Assembly: GCA_022829145.1 (NCBI GenBank)
Contig: CM040760.1
Location: forward strand, 25,519,602 to 25,583,601
Direction of reading: 5' to 3'
Length of the DNA: 64,000 bases
From: Albula goreensis
Lineage: Eukaryota > Chordata > Actinopteri > Albuliformes > Albulidae
This document shows, piece by piece, positions 1 to 11,976 of this stretch. Numbering within the stretch: the first letter of the stretch is position 1; every line of letters begins with the position of its first letter. Position numbers and translations under genes: made by a program. The notes below the pieces were generated by a model. That model had not been told where the DNA came from. It worked only from the letters and a program-made list of their open reading frames with translations, and did not search any database.

Positions 1-2095
1 AGAGGCATCAGAAAGAATGACTAAAATAATATGGGATAATTAAGGCACTTATTTTCTGAGACCTGAAAATGGGTGTGTTGATTTTTTAGACCATTTTAAT
101 TGTCTGTTTCTTGTACTTCAAATCAAATAAAATCGCCGAGCACAGAGCTCTTCAACGATAGCCAAGATGAGAAGTTCTTGCCAGAACCACTTTGCCACCC
201 CTGGAGAGAAAAACAGCCAACAGCAGCGCACAATCCACAGTGACCCTGTGAATGTGCGGCTGTACAGCACCGTGGCTCAGTCACACCTGCACTGAGATCC
301 TTTTCAAATATGTCTCTTACTTCTGCTGAAAGCCAAAACTGGACAAAAACATAAAAAGACAAGGACAGCCAAAAGTTAATTCCAAAATTTTATTTCCCGT
401 TATGGTTTTACAGATTAGCCCAAACCTTCACAGGTAAAGCCACAATCACACATGGTATCAGCCAAGTATTCCAGAGACACAGGTTATTCAAATGGGACGA
501 ACAAGCAAGTAACGTTCTAATTATGCCTTATTCATTTCAAACCCTGATGAAAAAGGTTGAATTTTAAACTCAAATTCTGTCATGCTCAATTGTCCAACAA
601 TGTGAAATACAATCAATTGACAAACTGGACCAATGAGGGGAGACTAAATGCAATGAATGATAGATCATCTAAACATTGGTTGTGCTAATCTGAATGTCAA
701 GGCAAATGGCTGGGTATCCTGCAAGGGTGGAAAACAGCTGGTCACAGTTATAAAAAAAAGTGAATGAAGCTAACTAAACTGTGAATATCCAGCTCTTATC
801 TTTATTACCTATTAAGTGTACTTACAGGTCCTCTGTTGTTCAGTTTATACACTTCTCTGAGTTCTCTTCCAGGACTGTTAGAATGTATCTTCACAATTTC
901 TTGTTTTTTCTGTATTACTTTTTAAGGTGACACCAACTACAGTGATTCATTGATTATCATCAATAGTGCTTTAATCAGAAAAAAATAGATTTCAAAATAC
1001 TGAGAAAAATATTAAATCAGTGTAAAATTACCAGCTGAAATTGTTGCACACAAAAAAGTAGCAAAATCATAAATCCATCATTTTCAACATCAGGAATTTT
1101 TAGTTGAGCCTCTTGATGCAATAAAGCAAGCATAATGTTAAACATAGCTGGTGTTTTGTCACTCAAGTTAAAGGGATACTCCAACATTTTGGCCGTTTGG
1201 TTACTTACCAAAAGCATATTATACAGAATATATTCTTTTGCTCACGCTTATATCGAAAGTGACTTATAGTTGATAGACTAACCAGGGGCTTAATCAGCCC
1301 CTCCAGCACCATTTTAATTTGTTTATTGCAGAGAATAATTCCTGTGAACAATTCTGGAGACAGGACTAAGGCAATTTATAAGGCATTGATCAAACTGGAT
1401 GAAAGTAGATGGGCTGTGCTCTGGAATCCAACTTAGCTCCAGAAGCTAAATCTTCCTGCAAGACCACAAAACTTCAACAGCTTTTATTAATGTTTTCTTT
1501 TTCCCTCAACAGGTCATCCATAGGGTTCAGCCCTTCTAACCCTACTGGCACTTGAGACTTGTACCCTTCCCTAGCACTTTAATAATCTTGTTCCCAAAGA
1601 AATGCACTTTGTGTTGTAAGTCGCTCTGGATAAGAGCGTCTGCCAAATGCCTGTAATGTAATGTAATGTAACAGCTGGCTAGCTGCTCCAGTAGTAAACC
1701 AAAAAAAAAGACAATTTCCTTGCTCTGGAACTGTCATACCGGACACTGTGAGACATCATCACTGTGAGACATCGTAGTTGTTAATCTTGTGGCCTTGTTG
1801 GAAGATTTCACCTCTGATTGGAGCTACACTGGAGGATTTTGCTCTTCATTAGGGTTAGGTTGTAGCCCCAAAGACTTTCATTCAATCTGATAACTGCCAA
1901 ATGTAGTCCAGGGTATTCCCCTGATATTCTCCTGATGAAAGGGCATAATTTCAGAATCAACCACAATGTTAGAGTATCCCTGTGACCATTATTCATGACT
2001 GAGAGAGCCCACATTATTTGACACTTGAGCCGTACAGTTGAGGTATTTAGACATGAAAAAAAATTCCCAGAATAGTTTGCTAGAACAGTACATTT
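1..2095. other. 3' flank of GBP gene, no supported gene
   Basis: No convincing gene is visible. Positions 1610-1671 hold the 3' tail of a tRNA-derived SINE (GTAAGTCGCTCTGGATAAGAGCGTCTGC followed in pieces by TAATG repeats), and about 1250-1305 looks like a reverse-oriented fragment of a similar tail. Positions about 137-240 contain a short protein-like plus-strand frame after an AG that could be the last exon of a neighbouring gene; this is weak. Confidence 0.4.
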
Positions 2096-2101
2096 TTTAT
2101 T
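2096..2101 (-). terminator. Candidate polyadenylation signal of GBP gene 1
   Basis: AATAAA on the minus strand, about 130 nt downstream of the stop codon at 2228-2230. This is the first good hexamer after the stop. No cleavage site can be read directly. Confidence 0.5.
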
Positions 2102-2227
2102 CCTTTTTAAATAGGTTTTAAAAATTCCAGAAATACATTACCAAGCACTGAAGCTTGCAGTAGCGCACTGGATGCTGGGTCTAGCCCTTAGCTGAGGAGC
2201 ATACACTCCGAAAGGATTTTACTCATA

Positions 2228-5200
2228 TCACTTTCGGAACATAAGATTCTTCGCAGCCTTGTACTGGAAAATGTTGGATGCTAATTCCATTCCTTGGCTG
2301 AGCACCGGCAGGATGGTTTTGGTGAAGAAGTTTCCGGAGTTTTCGGACTTGCTGTTCTTGTCCTTGAGGAGCTGGATCTCCTGAGACATGAGGTCGGCCT
2401 TGTCCTTGAAGCCCTTCTCCAGGAGGTCCCTCTGCTCCTGGAGCTTGCACTCCATCGCCTTCTCGGCCTCAGCCCGCTGGCACCTGGCGGCCTCCTCCAT
2501 CTTCTCTGCCATCATGTGGAGCTTCTCCTCCTGGCTCCTCCGCTCCTCCTGCAGGGTCCTCTCCATCTCCAGCCTCTTCTCCTCCTCTGCCTGCCTCTGC
2601 TGCTCCAGCAGGGCCGCCCTCGTCTCCTCCTCTGTTCCGCAGACACCCAGAGGACATGACGGCGGGGGAGGGAGGGGGAAGGGGGTGGGGCGGGGGCAGA
2701 GAGAAGAAGGTCTTGTTTACAATGGCGAACACATCTCACTTTTTCATCATAGGTATGAGAGATCTTGTTTGGAGTGTAAGCCGAAGGGTCAGGATTCCTG
2801 GTGACACTCCACATCACCCCCGGACGTAGAGTTTAAGAGATCGGCGAGTCGAGGTTTGCAAACACAATCTGTCAACAAGTATGTTCTCTCTACTACAGCT
2901 TCCTGCACGCACGTGCCAGGCCAACCCGGCAAGCCCATCCTTTCACCAACAGAGCATCTGCACAGCAGAGTCAACCCTGCAGAAAAAGCTAGATGCCAAT
3001 GCCATTCTCCTGAAGGCCCCACACAAAGTCACCACAGTGACGGTGCAAGAGGAGACACCTGGAGAATCTCTCTGAAGAAATGACCCAGCTATAATAATGA
3101 ACTGATGTGGTTAATAAACAAATACTTTAAAATCCTTTTGATTTAAAATGAAAAATACATAAAGACAAGAGCGTGACTAAGGATCTTTTTTAAAACTCCC
3201 ATGTGACTACTGCCAACAGGGAAAAAAATGGGTAATTTTTATAATGACCTGATTGCACAACTTACTGTTCTGACAACTTCAGCCAATGTCAGGCTGTTCA
3301 ATACACCAGCCGGGAGTCAAACCAGCGTGATTCTGGCCTTAGTTCTAGTAACTCACTTTGTTAGAGTAAAACACCCTCCACTCTCTCTCTGCCTCTCTCT
3401 CTCTCTCTCTCTCTCTCAAAAAAAAAAATCAAAGTGCTTTATTGGCATGACAAAATTTTCATTTGTATTGCCAAAGCATGGCAAAAAATACATTGAACAT
3501 TAATAATTTAAAAAACATAGTAATAACAGAATAATGTGCACATAAACCTATATGTATATACATGTATAAAAACAGTAGTAACAATAACAGCCACAATAAG
3601 AACAGTTATATGCATGTGTGAGTGCATGTGTTTGTGTAGGTGCATGGGTGTATGCATGCATATGTGATTGTGTATGTGCATGGGTGTGTGTATGCATATG
3701 TGTTTGTGTATGTGCATGGGTGTATGTATGCATATGTGTTTGTGTATGTGCATGGGTGTATGCATGCATATGTGATTGTGTATGTGCATGGGTGTATGTA
3801 TGCATATGTGTTTGTGTATGTGCATGGGTGTGTGTATGCATATGTGATTGTGTATGTGCATGGGTGTGTGCATGCATGTGTTTTGTGTATGTGCATGGGT
3901 GTGTGCATGCATATGTGTTTGTGTAGGTGCATGGGTGTATGCATGCATATGTGTTTGTGTATGTGCATGGGTGTGTGCATGCATATGTGTTTGTGTATGT
4001 GCATGGGTGTGTGCATGCATATGTGATTGTGTATGTGCATGGGTGTGTGCATGCATATGTGTTTGTGTATGTGCATGGGTGTATGTATGCATATGTGTTT
4101 GTGTATGTGCATGGGTGAGTGCATGCATATGTGATTGTGTATGTGCATGGGTGTATGTATGCATGTGTTTGTGTATGTGCATGGGTGTATGCATGCATAT
4201 GTGTTTGTGTATGTGCATGGGTGTATGTATGCATATGTGATTGTGTATGTTCATGGGTGTATGTATGCATATGTGTTTGTGTATGTGCATGGGTGTATGC
4301 ATGCATATGTGTTTGTGTATGTGCATGGGTGTATGTATGCATATGTGTTTGTGTATGTGCATGGGTGTGTGCATGCATATGTGATTGTGTATGTGCATGG
4401 GTGTGTGTATGCATATGTGTTTGTGTATGTGCATGGGTGTATGTATGCATATGTGTTTGTGTATGTGTATGGGTGTGTGTATGCATATGTGTTTGTGTAT
4501 GTGCATGGGTGTGTGCATGCATATGTGTTTGTGTATGTGCATAGGTGTATGTATGCATATGTGTTTGTGTATGTGCATGGGTGTATGCATGCATATGTGT
4601 TTGTGTATGTGCATGGGTGTATGCATGCATATGTGTTTGTGTATGTGCATGGGTGTATGCATGCATATATGTTTGTGTATGTGCATGGGTGTATGTCTGC
4701 ATATGTGTTTGTGTATGTGCATGGGTGTATGCATGCATATGTGTTTGTGTATGTGCATGGGTGTATGTATGCATATGTGATTGTGTATGTGCATGGGTGT
4801 ATGCATGCATATGTGATTGTGTATGTGCATGGGTGTGTGCATGCATATGTGTTTGTGTATGTGCATAGGTGTATGTATGCATATGTGATTGTGTATGTGC
4901 ATGGGTGTATGCATGCATATGTGTTTGTGTATGTGCATGGGTGTATGCATGCATATATGTTTGTGTATGTGCATGGGTGTGTGCATGCATATGTGTTTGT
5001 GTATGTGCATGGGTGTATGCATGCATATGTGATTGTGTATGTGCATGGGTGTATGCATGCATATGTGATTGTGTATGTGCATGGGTGTATGTATTTGGGA
5101 AATTGAGGATATGCTTTTGAAATTTCTTTAAATATTTCTCCCTTATTTTGTCACATTTTTGGCATTTTACAATTCACGGATCGTTTTTTGGCATTCTCTC

Positions 5201-8200
5201 TCTCTCCTATTTAATTCTCTCTCCTGTTTAAGTATCATGGAATCAGGAGTTGGATCACACAATAATCACCTCAGTGATTTTCTTCACCTGACTCTTAACG
5301 AGGTAGGCCGACCTAGAACTCAGCTCTGCTCTGCTGTGATGACCTGGTGAATCGCAGCGGACCAGGGTTTGAGGTGACTACGAGAGCAGTCTGCTGCAGG
5401 GGTCGGCTGTTTGGGCAGACGTTGACAGAGGGGAATTCTGAAGGGGCGGGCCTTAGCGGGCTTACCGTGAATCTTTTTCTCCTGCTCCGTCAGTTTATTG
5501 TCGGCTTGAAGGATGGCGTTGGATTCTATGCTTTTTGCCTGAAGGAACTGCTCCAGGACTTCCTCTGCCTGTGAAACGCACAAATACATATTTCAAAACA
5601 GGATTTCTTTTGGGTTTTTTTAGCTGGTGCATTCAGCAGAGCTGCATGTTTGTGAGTCAGTTGTGCCTGCTGTAGGATAATAACTGCCTACAACCTGAGG
5701 TCCACATTGGCCCTGCCTCACCATGACAAACAGTGGGCATAGCTGGTTAAACTCTGTCTGCTTACTCTCTGCTGACCCCTGCTGGTCAGCTGCGAGCCTG
5801 CAGGTTCCTGAACATATAACACCAGATTCCACTCTCCTCAGACAGTAAAGGTAAAAGCAACTGGTGAATCTTTAACAGCAAAGGCTGGTTGCTAAGTGAA
5901 TCAGAGGAGTCATCATCCAATGAGGGCAAGGGGAGATGGAGGGAGGGGCTGGCAATTGTCAAATGACAATTCAGCGATGTCATCAACATGCAAATTGGGA
6001 GTAATCTCGTGACTTTCTGTGCAGCAAATGAGATTTGTCAAGGAGCTTCGCCAGTACTCACCCTGACCCCTTTGTTCAGCGTGTTGCGGAACTGGGCCAC
6101 TACGCGGTCCCTGTCACTGCAGTAGAGCTCATAGCCTCCTGGTTTGGCATAGAAACCCTGCTGCAGCTTTTCGCCCATCGGGGAGGACAGGTCCGCCAGC
6201 AGCTTGCTGCAGAGCTCCTCGGATGCATCCTCATTCTGCCCGAGGAGCTCAGCGTAGTGCTTAGCCACAGCCTCCTGAAAATGCCACGGAAACAGCAGAA
6301 TTCAACACATAACAACATTATAACAACACATTACATTATAACAACATTATAACAACACAGCACATTACATTATAACAGCATTATAACAACACATTACATT
6401 ACATTATAACAACATTATAACAACACATTACATTACATTATAATGACATTATAACAACACATCACATTATAGCTACATTATAACAACACATCACATTACA
6501 TTATAACAACATTATTTTATTGAGAGAAACTTCATGCTTGATCTCAGTATTGTAAATAACGAGGACACCAAGGGTCGCTAGTGTTAATCTGACTGCACAA
6601 CGTAAACCATGCTGACGCAGCACACTGTGTGTACTCAGTAACACTCAAATTAGGCCCCCGCTAAAATGCATATAACATAGTGTTTTAATCAGTAATAATC
6701 TATTTTTTTTTACGCATGATGCACAACTTGCTGCCGTATTTGAGAACATTTGTAAATGGCACTGCCTATGGTTTGAGATCACAACTGGTTCCTGCTGGAG
6801 TTTTGTCATGCTTTGTAGTACCCAGACCAAAGTGTTGAGAGGACTACAGAATGACATCAAATCAATACCCACCAATCAAGTCCCACAAACCTGTAAAACG
6901 ATTTTTGCAGATGTGTCTGTATTTGTGCAAATGTTTTTTTTTTTTTAAATCATTCACAAATTTTGTCATACACATTACTGAACATTTGTGTGGGTTTGTG
7001 ATACACATTTTTCTGAACATCATTTGCAAGTTTTCACGATTAACGCCGGACTGGATCCTGTACATTTTTTAAGTGACATCACAAACAGAGGCGTGGAAGA
7101 GCCTCACCGCCAGGGCTTTCAGGTACTCGCCGCTGTCGTCCTTAAAGGAACGGGTCATGAAGGTGCGGGTGGCCAGGGTGTCCCACTGCCGGTGCTGGAT
7201 GGACAGCTCCTCGATGCCAAGGGGAAAGCAAAGCTGCCCCATGCCAGCCTGGTACTCTGCCAGGGCCTCTTTGACCGCCGCCTCATTCTCGATCTGCGCC
7301 ATGGCCAGCACGGCATTCTCCAGGCATGGGACGTCGCCCCTGGCTATGGTGTCCACATAAGTTTTCGCCAAGTGCCCGAGCACTGCAAAGCATAAAATGA
7401 TAAGAATTAAAAACAATAAGAAATACATTACTTTTACCTGACAATAACCCAATGCCCTCCCCACCCCTCCAAAAGAAATGCGTCCTGGGTGGAAATGTCT
7501 TTCTTTAGTCTGTATTTGGGAGAGACCCATTTTCCACAGACTCTCTGAAGTCTCAAACATGAGGCAGTGCTGACACACTGGGAAACTGGGCTTCCGCTGC
7601 TACAGATGGCAGGTAAGTACCGAGCCGAACTGCTGTTACTATATGTTCTTCAGTGGTTCTCTACCCTGGTTCTGGAATTCTCCTCCCAAAACTTTTCATG
7701 GAAAACGAAGACTTTAAAACTGGGGCAGCCTGTCGTCTAGTGGCTAAGATACATGACTGGGACTAGGTTGGTCATTCAAGCCCCAGCCTAGCCACAGCAA
7801 GAACACCATTGCTGTTGGGTCCCTGAGCAAGGCCCTTAACCCCACATTGTTGACTGGCTAGCCTGATCAGCTGTAAGTCACCTTGGATAAAAGCATCCAC
7901 AAAATGACTGTAATGTATAATGTATAAAGACAAAGCGAAATGCAGAGATGAGCCAGACTCTGCACTGTGTTAAAATCTTTCGCATCTGTTTCACCTTAAA
8001 ATTATGGAACATACATACAGAGCCGCCTGTATGAAGGAGCGAAAGCCAGCACATACACAAGGGGAGCTTCAGCACCAGGGGGGGGAGACACCAGTATGAG
8101 ATAAAGGGGAAGCGAGGGCAGGAAGGCTGGGGAGGGAGACTCACTTCGCCCGGTGACTGGCAGCCCTCCCTTGACCTTCTTCACCATGCTCTCCTGAAAG

Positions 8201-11200
8201 ATGTACTGGCAGAAGCTGGAGGTGACCTCCAGGAACTGGGGGCTGAGATGCTGCTCCTCCAGGGTCTCCAGTCGGGACATCCTCTCTGGGGTGGTGGGGC
8301 TGATGAACACAAAGCACCGCCTCGATGGGAAGTAGTTCCGGATGCACTCCCGAGGAAGGTTGTACTCGTTAGTCTTCCTGTCCTTGCCTTGGCGAAAACA
8401 AACAAATCCTCACATTTCAACGATGCGTTTTCTGGATCACCCTAATCCTTTATTGTTCTATGACCTTAAGCACTTCATGCGCGTTCTCCCAAATTAACGT
8501 TTGTAAATTCTAACAAGAATTTCCTTCACAGGAATTCACAATTTCTAATTTCAATAATACTGAAGTAATTTAGGGAATATCTAATTTTGCAATGTAATTT
8601 ATTAATTGGAATATCTCAAATGTATTACGTTATTTATTACATCTCCTGAACTTGACTTGTTTTGAAGTGTTTTCAGCTGACATATCTTCCAGTTTGACGA
8701 TGGTGTTTCAGAATCATTGAAGTCTGAAATATTGACGTTTTAATCGGATTAAAGCACCTTTCTTAAGGGACAGGGCATGCTCCAGGTACTCGTCGGGTGT
8801 CACAGCCCTGCTGTTGATCTCGAGCTCCAGGGTGAAGTCTCGCACCGTCCAGATGAAGTTGGGGAAGAACTGCACAAACATTGCATCTGCGCCCTCGTCC
8901 TCATCATCCTCGGAGGATGAAGCACCGCTAGCAGGGGATTTGACCTTGATCCTCTCGGTCAGCTCTGTGACGTATCTGTCACTGTTAAGGAACGACTACC
9001 CAAAACCCTTCTAAAAGAAGAGCCACGACTACCCAAAACCCTTCTAAAAGAAGAGCCACGACTACCCAAAACCCTTCTAAAAGAAGAGCCACGACTACCC
9101 AAAACCCTTCTAAAAGCAGAGCCACGACTCCAGAGGTTTAAACAAGTCCAAACAAATCCACTTAGTCTCTTTGAGCATGAAGTATGAGGTGCTTTGCAGG
9201 TGGCAGAGGGGTCTAAACTGTACAATATTAAAAATGATAAACCCATATTAAATATGAAATTATAGATATATTTCACATATAATACACACTGTCCTTCAGA
9301 GGGAGCCATTCTATAAGGAGTCCTGACTCAGAAGTGGAATCTAACAGGGTCCTTATCACTAGCCAATCAGATCTCTTCTCTGTGGATTCTCCTCTGAGTG
9401 TTAACAGAAGGATACTGAAGGTTCTCCACTGCCTGGTTGTCGATGGTTCCTCGGCTGTTGTAGACCAAAGTGCTGCTCAGAAGGATGGCCAGAGAGAAGA
9501 TCCAGGCATCATTCTTCTGATCTCCCTGAAACGAAACGCCCCCCGCCCCCACCACCCCCGTCATCACCAAGACTCTGAGACCTGGGTCTTAAAGGTTGTA
9601 ATTTTGACTTCAGAAATATTGTAGTGAAAAAAAAACAATTGGTTATGTCATCATTGTGAAGCATTCTGTAAATAATGCTTAAATGACACCTTCATTTATT
9701 TAATTCATGAGAGGGGAAGGTTTTATGTTTCAATACATCATAATACCAATTCACTTAATCATTAAAGGCGAAGGTTTTATGTTTCAATAATTTCAATAAA
9801 GTATCATCATTTCATATGTTTTTCTGCAGATACAGATGAAATATTTGGTTTTGACACATGGACCATAGGTTCTCCTTCCTCCAGTTGTTGCCTCACCAAT
9901 GCAGACCTCCGGCCTTGTCTGGAAATGGTGAGGCTGGGATTTGAGACAAGGTTTTTCTACATACAAAACTCAAAAAAATTTGTTTGGTTTTAATATGCTT
10001 TAATACGTTTTTTTTTTTTTTAAATCACTGCTGGTAATACCGTGGAACAATATTCTGTGGTTGGTTTCATAGGAGCAGACTTGGCACAGGGTGACTAATC
10101 TCCTGATACAACAGTCATAAATACAGCCGCCGAGTGTTATCAGAGGAGGTTATCATACGCAAAGTCCTTGGCTCATAATGACTGACCCAGCTGCCATATC
10201 TCCCAAACCACAGTCTGTGTGCAATAAATCATTTGCGGTCAGCACAAAGTGTGTGTCTAACGGGATGTGGAGGCAGACCAAGGTGACTGGCCCATTATGG
10301 CTGGATTAAGGATTCTTAACCAGTGGGGTCAGAGACATGGAAATACGGACAGTGAATGCTAGAGATCTCACACCAGAGATGTCACGGTGATGGTTTTTTA
10401 AACAAACGTACATAATTTCAGTTTTGTTTTAAGTGGATCTTCCCTCACAAAAAGCACTTGTGTGCGTCTATTTTCTGTAAAAGAGTGCAGAGAAACTGCA
10501 CTACCCTCTGCTTCAGGCTATCAATCCTCTTTCTCTCTCTCCCGTACCCCTCTTCCGTCTTTCAAGACAAAAGCTGTAGCCTTCTAGCTGGTGGTACTTT
10601 GGGAGTTTACGGGGTGTGGGAGAGTGTGGAACTAGTGACGGAGTTCATCACGAGGACATAATTTTGAAAGGGAAAGTAGTTCATCAAATATTTTTATAGT
10701 GCTTACGAAGTTAAAACAACTGGACCCGCAGTTTTTATGACACCATTAATCACAGTAACCAGGCTTACAGTTACCATTGAACACACGTTTCACAATCATG
10801 GCAGACATCATCCCTGCAAGTGAAAGTAAAAGTGAGGAGAGGTTTCCCGTAACTGAAAGCGCCTCACCTTCTCAACGTCCCCCAGGCCCTCTGTGTCCAG
10901 CAGCACCAGGGTTTGACCTCGTCTGGTGGGGTGCGGCAGCGCCCACATCCAGATTCCCTTGGTCTTAGACTGGATGGTGGCTCCCAGGGCGAACCCTACA
11001 ACAACCATTAAAGCAACGATGGGACAAATACACATAAAACTCAGAGAGCAGCCCAAGAGAGGCAACTTTACCTGAATTAAGTTTTTGTCTTGCAAAGCGC
11101 TTTTTACAATACCACTGTCAAAAAGCAGCTCCACTGGAAAGAGTGGGGAGAAGAGGAGACGCTCCATGCCGAGCAGCAAGAGACCTTAAGCTGAACCCAG

Positions 11201-11976
11201 TTCAGAGGGGGAGCTCAGCTGCTCCCGGCTGGCACCAGACAGGTAAGGTATTTTGGAATGTGGTCAAGTGACATTGCAATATAAATAGGAACTACATGCC
11301 CGGTCAGTGCGGTTGGCAGAGAGCTGTGGTTTCTGGCAAAGGGCAGCAGGAGGGCTGAACATACCAACAGTGATTGATCAGCACTGTAGATAGGCTTGTT
11401 TTACAGCAGCCATGACAGCACATTTCAGAGACAAGAATCTGACAAGAATCAGAGACAAGCAGGATTTGTGCTTTGTCAGAGACCTGTCTTAATCATGGGT
11501 AAACACACCTTTCCCCCGGCTGTATGGTGCATGTCTTCTCGGAAACACAGTCACTTATAGACATTGTCTGAGGGAGGGCTGTTTCGTGTGTTAGTCGCTC
11601 TGGGTAAGAGCTTCTGCGAAATGTGTACATGTAAATGTAATGTAATGTATGCAGTACAAAAGTCGATATGGGTAAACCCCAACGACATGCACATATCCTT
11701 GCCTGTGCAACGCACTGGACAGGACTGGACCGTACTTCATGGCATCCTCAGCAGAATCTTTTTAAATGTATTCATTTGGAACAGAATGTCAGCGCTGGTC
11801 TCACCCTGCTGCTTCCCGGCCAGCTTGTTCATGAGGTAGGATTTCCCTGTGCGGTACAGCCCCACCACCCCCACCACCACCACCGGCTGGTTGATGTCCT
11901 GGAGGATCGTGAGCGCCCCCGGACACACAGTCAGCTTCCCGTCCACGTTTTCGATCAGGCACACAGGGGCGTCCAT
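2228..11976 (-). CDS. gbp: Guanylate-binding protein, GBP gene 1 (9 coding exons)
   Basis: Interferon-type dynamin-family GTPase that hydrolyses GTP and assembles on pathogen membranes. Coding exons (minus strand, 5' to 3'): 11976-11805, 10995-10868, 9525-9416, 8975-8758, 8387-8145, 7382-7108, 6274-6062, 5568-5466, 2631-2228. They sum to 1866 nt, an exact 622 codons (621 aa), and phases join throughout. Visible motifs: P-loop GLYRTGKS at residues 39-46, the switch region with SKTKGIW, G3 motif DTEGLGD, and the guanine-specificity motif TVRDF. The large G domain covers roughly residues 1-305, followed by a helical stalk and a charged coiled-coil GTPase-effector helix. The protein ends in FRK, with no CaaX prenylation box. 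Its last exon is a single 404-nt exon where the paralogue has two. The start at 11976 gives [10 protein letters not shown], matching the usual GBP N-terminus. Human GBP1 is 592 aa, so this protein is slightly longer because of its C-terminal tail. Confidence 0.93.
2857..3560. repeat. Intronic sequence with a short CT microsatellite
   Basis: This is part of the large last intron of GBP gene 1 (2632-5465). Positions about 3383-3418 are a TC-rich microsatellite followed by an A run. Nothing coding is supported here. Confidence 0.5.
3604..5094. repeat. 36-bp minisatellite array (~41 copies)
   Basis: A tandem array of a 36-bp unit, approximately GTGCATGGGTGTATGCATGC plus ATATGTGTTTGTGTAT, fills about 1.5 kb of the last intron of GBP gene 1. 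Units differ by a few C/T, A/T and G/A substitutions and rare indels. Because 36 is divisible by three and the unit lacks stops in several frames, it opens reading frames of up to about 520 codons on both strands; these are artefacts. The sequence is rich in alternating purine-pyrimidine (TGTGTATGTGCATG), which is prone to non-B DNA. Confidence 0.95.
6295..6515. repeat. AT-rich tandem repeat (ATTATAACAACA type)
   Basis: Imperfect repeats of ACATTATAACAACACATTAC lie in the GBP gene 1 intron immediately upstream (in transcript sense) of the exon starting at 6274. The array ends within about 25 bp of that acceptor. Confidence 0.8.
7722..7925 (+). mobile_element. tRNA-derived SINE copy
   Basis: Begins GGGGCAGCCTGTCGTCTAGT with a tRNA A-box-like TAGTGGCTAAGATACATGA and a degenerate B-box-like GGTCATTCAAGCC, then the shared body (CACCATTGCTGTTGGG, TGAGCAAGGCCCTTAACCCC) and the tail GTAAGTCACCTTGGATAAAA ending in TGTAATGTATAATG. 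It is intronic in GBP gene 1. The same family recurs at 28748-28974 and 40278-40517. Confidence 0.8.
8975..9415 (-). other. U12-type intron of GBP gene 1
   Basis: The intron between coding exons 3 and 4 starts with GTATCCTTC (9415-9407) and has TTCCTTAAC (complement of 8984-8992) with its branch A about 10 nt before the acceptor. Both match the minor-spliceosome consensus ([G/A]TATCCTT and TTCCTTRAY). Splicing CA to A gives LQYVTEL, in line with the GBP family. The equivalent intron of GBP gene 2 has the same signals. Positions 8976-9415 are the intron proper. Confidence 0.8.
8993..9128. repeat. 33-bp tandem repeat, ~4 copies
   Basis: The unit CGACTACCCAAAACCCTTCT plus AAAAGAAGAGCCA is repeated four times, with one A-to-C change in the last copy. 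It abuts the branch-point motif of the U12-type intron in GBP gene 1. Confidence 0.9.
11586..11652 (+). mobile_element. SINE tail fragment
   Basis: TTAGTCGCTCTGGGTAAGAG followed by CTTCTGCGAAATG and TGTAATGTAATGTA resembles the 3' tail of the tRNA-derived SINE family seen elsewhere in the window. The head is missing. It is intronic in GBP gene 1. Confidence 0.6.

Noticed and set aside
2294-2817. Several overlapping frames opposite and beside the last GBP gene 1 exon
   Set aside because: Shadow frames of a GC- and Glu/Arg-codon-rich coiled-coil exon; the exon's own frame continues the GBP protein in phase.
3508-5106. Very long His/Thr/Met- or Cys/Val-rich reading frames on both strands
   Set aside because: They are products of the 36-bp minisatellite, whose period is a multiple of three. 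They have no start context or domain, and lie within an intron.
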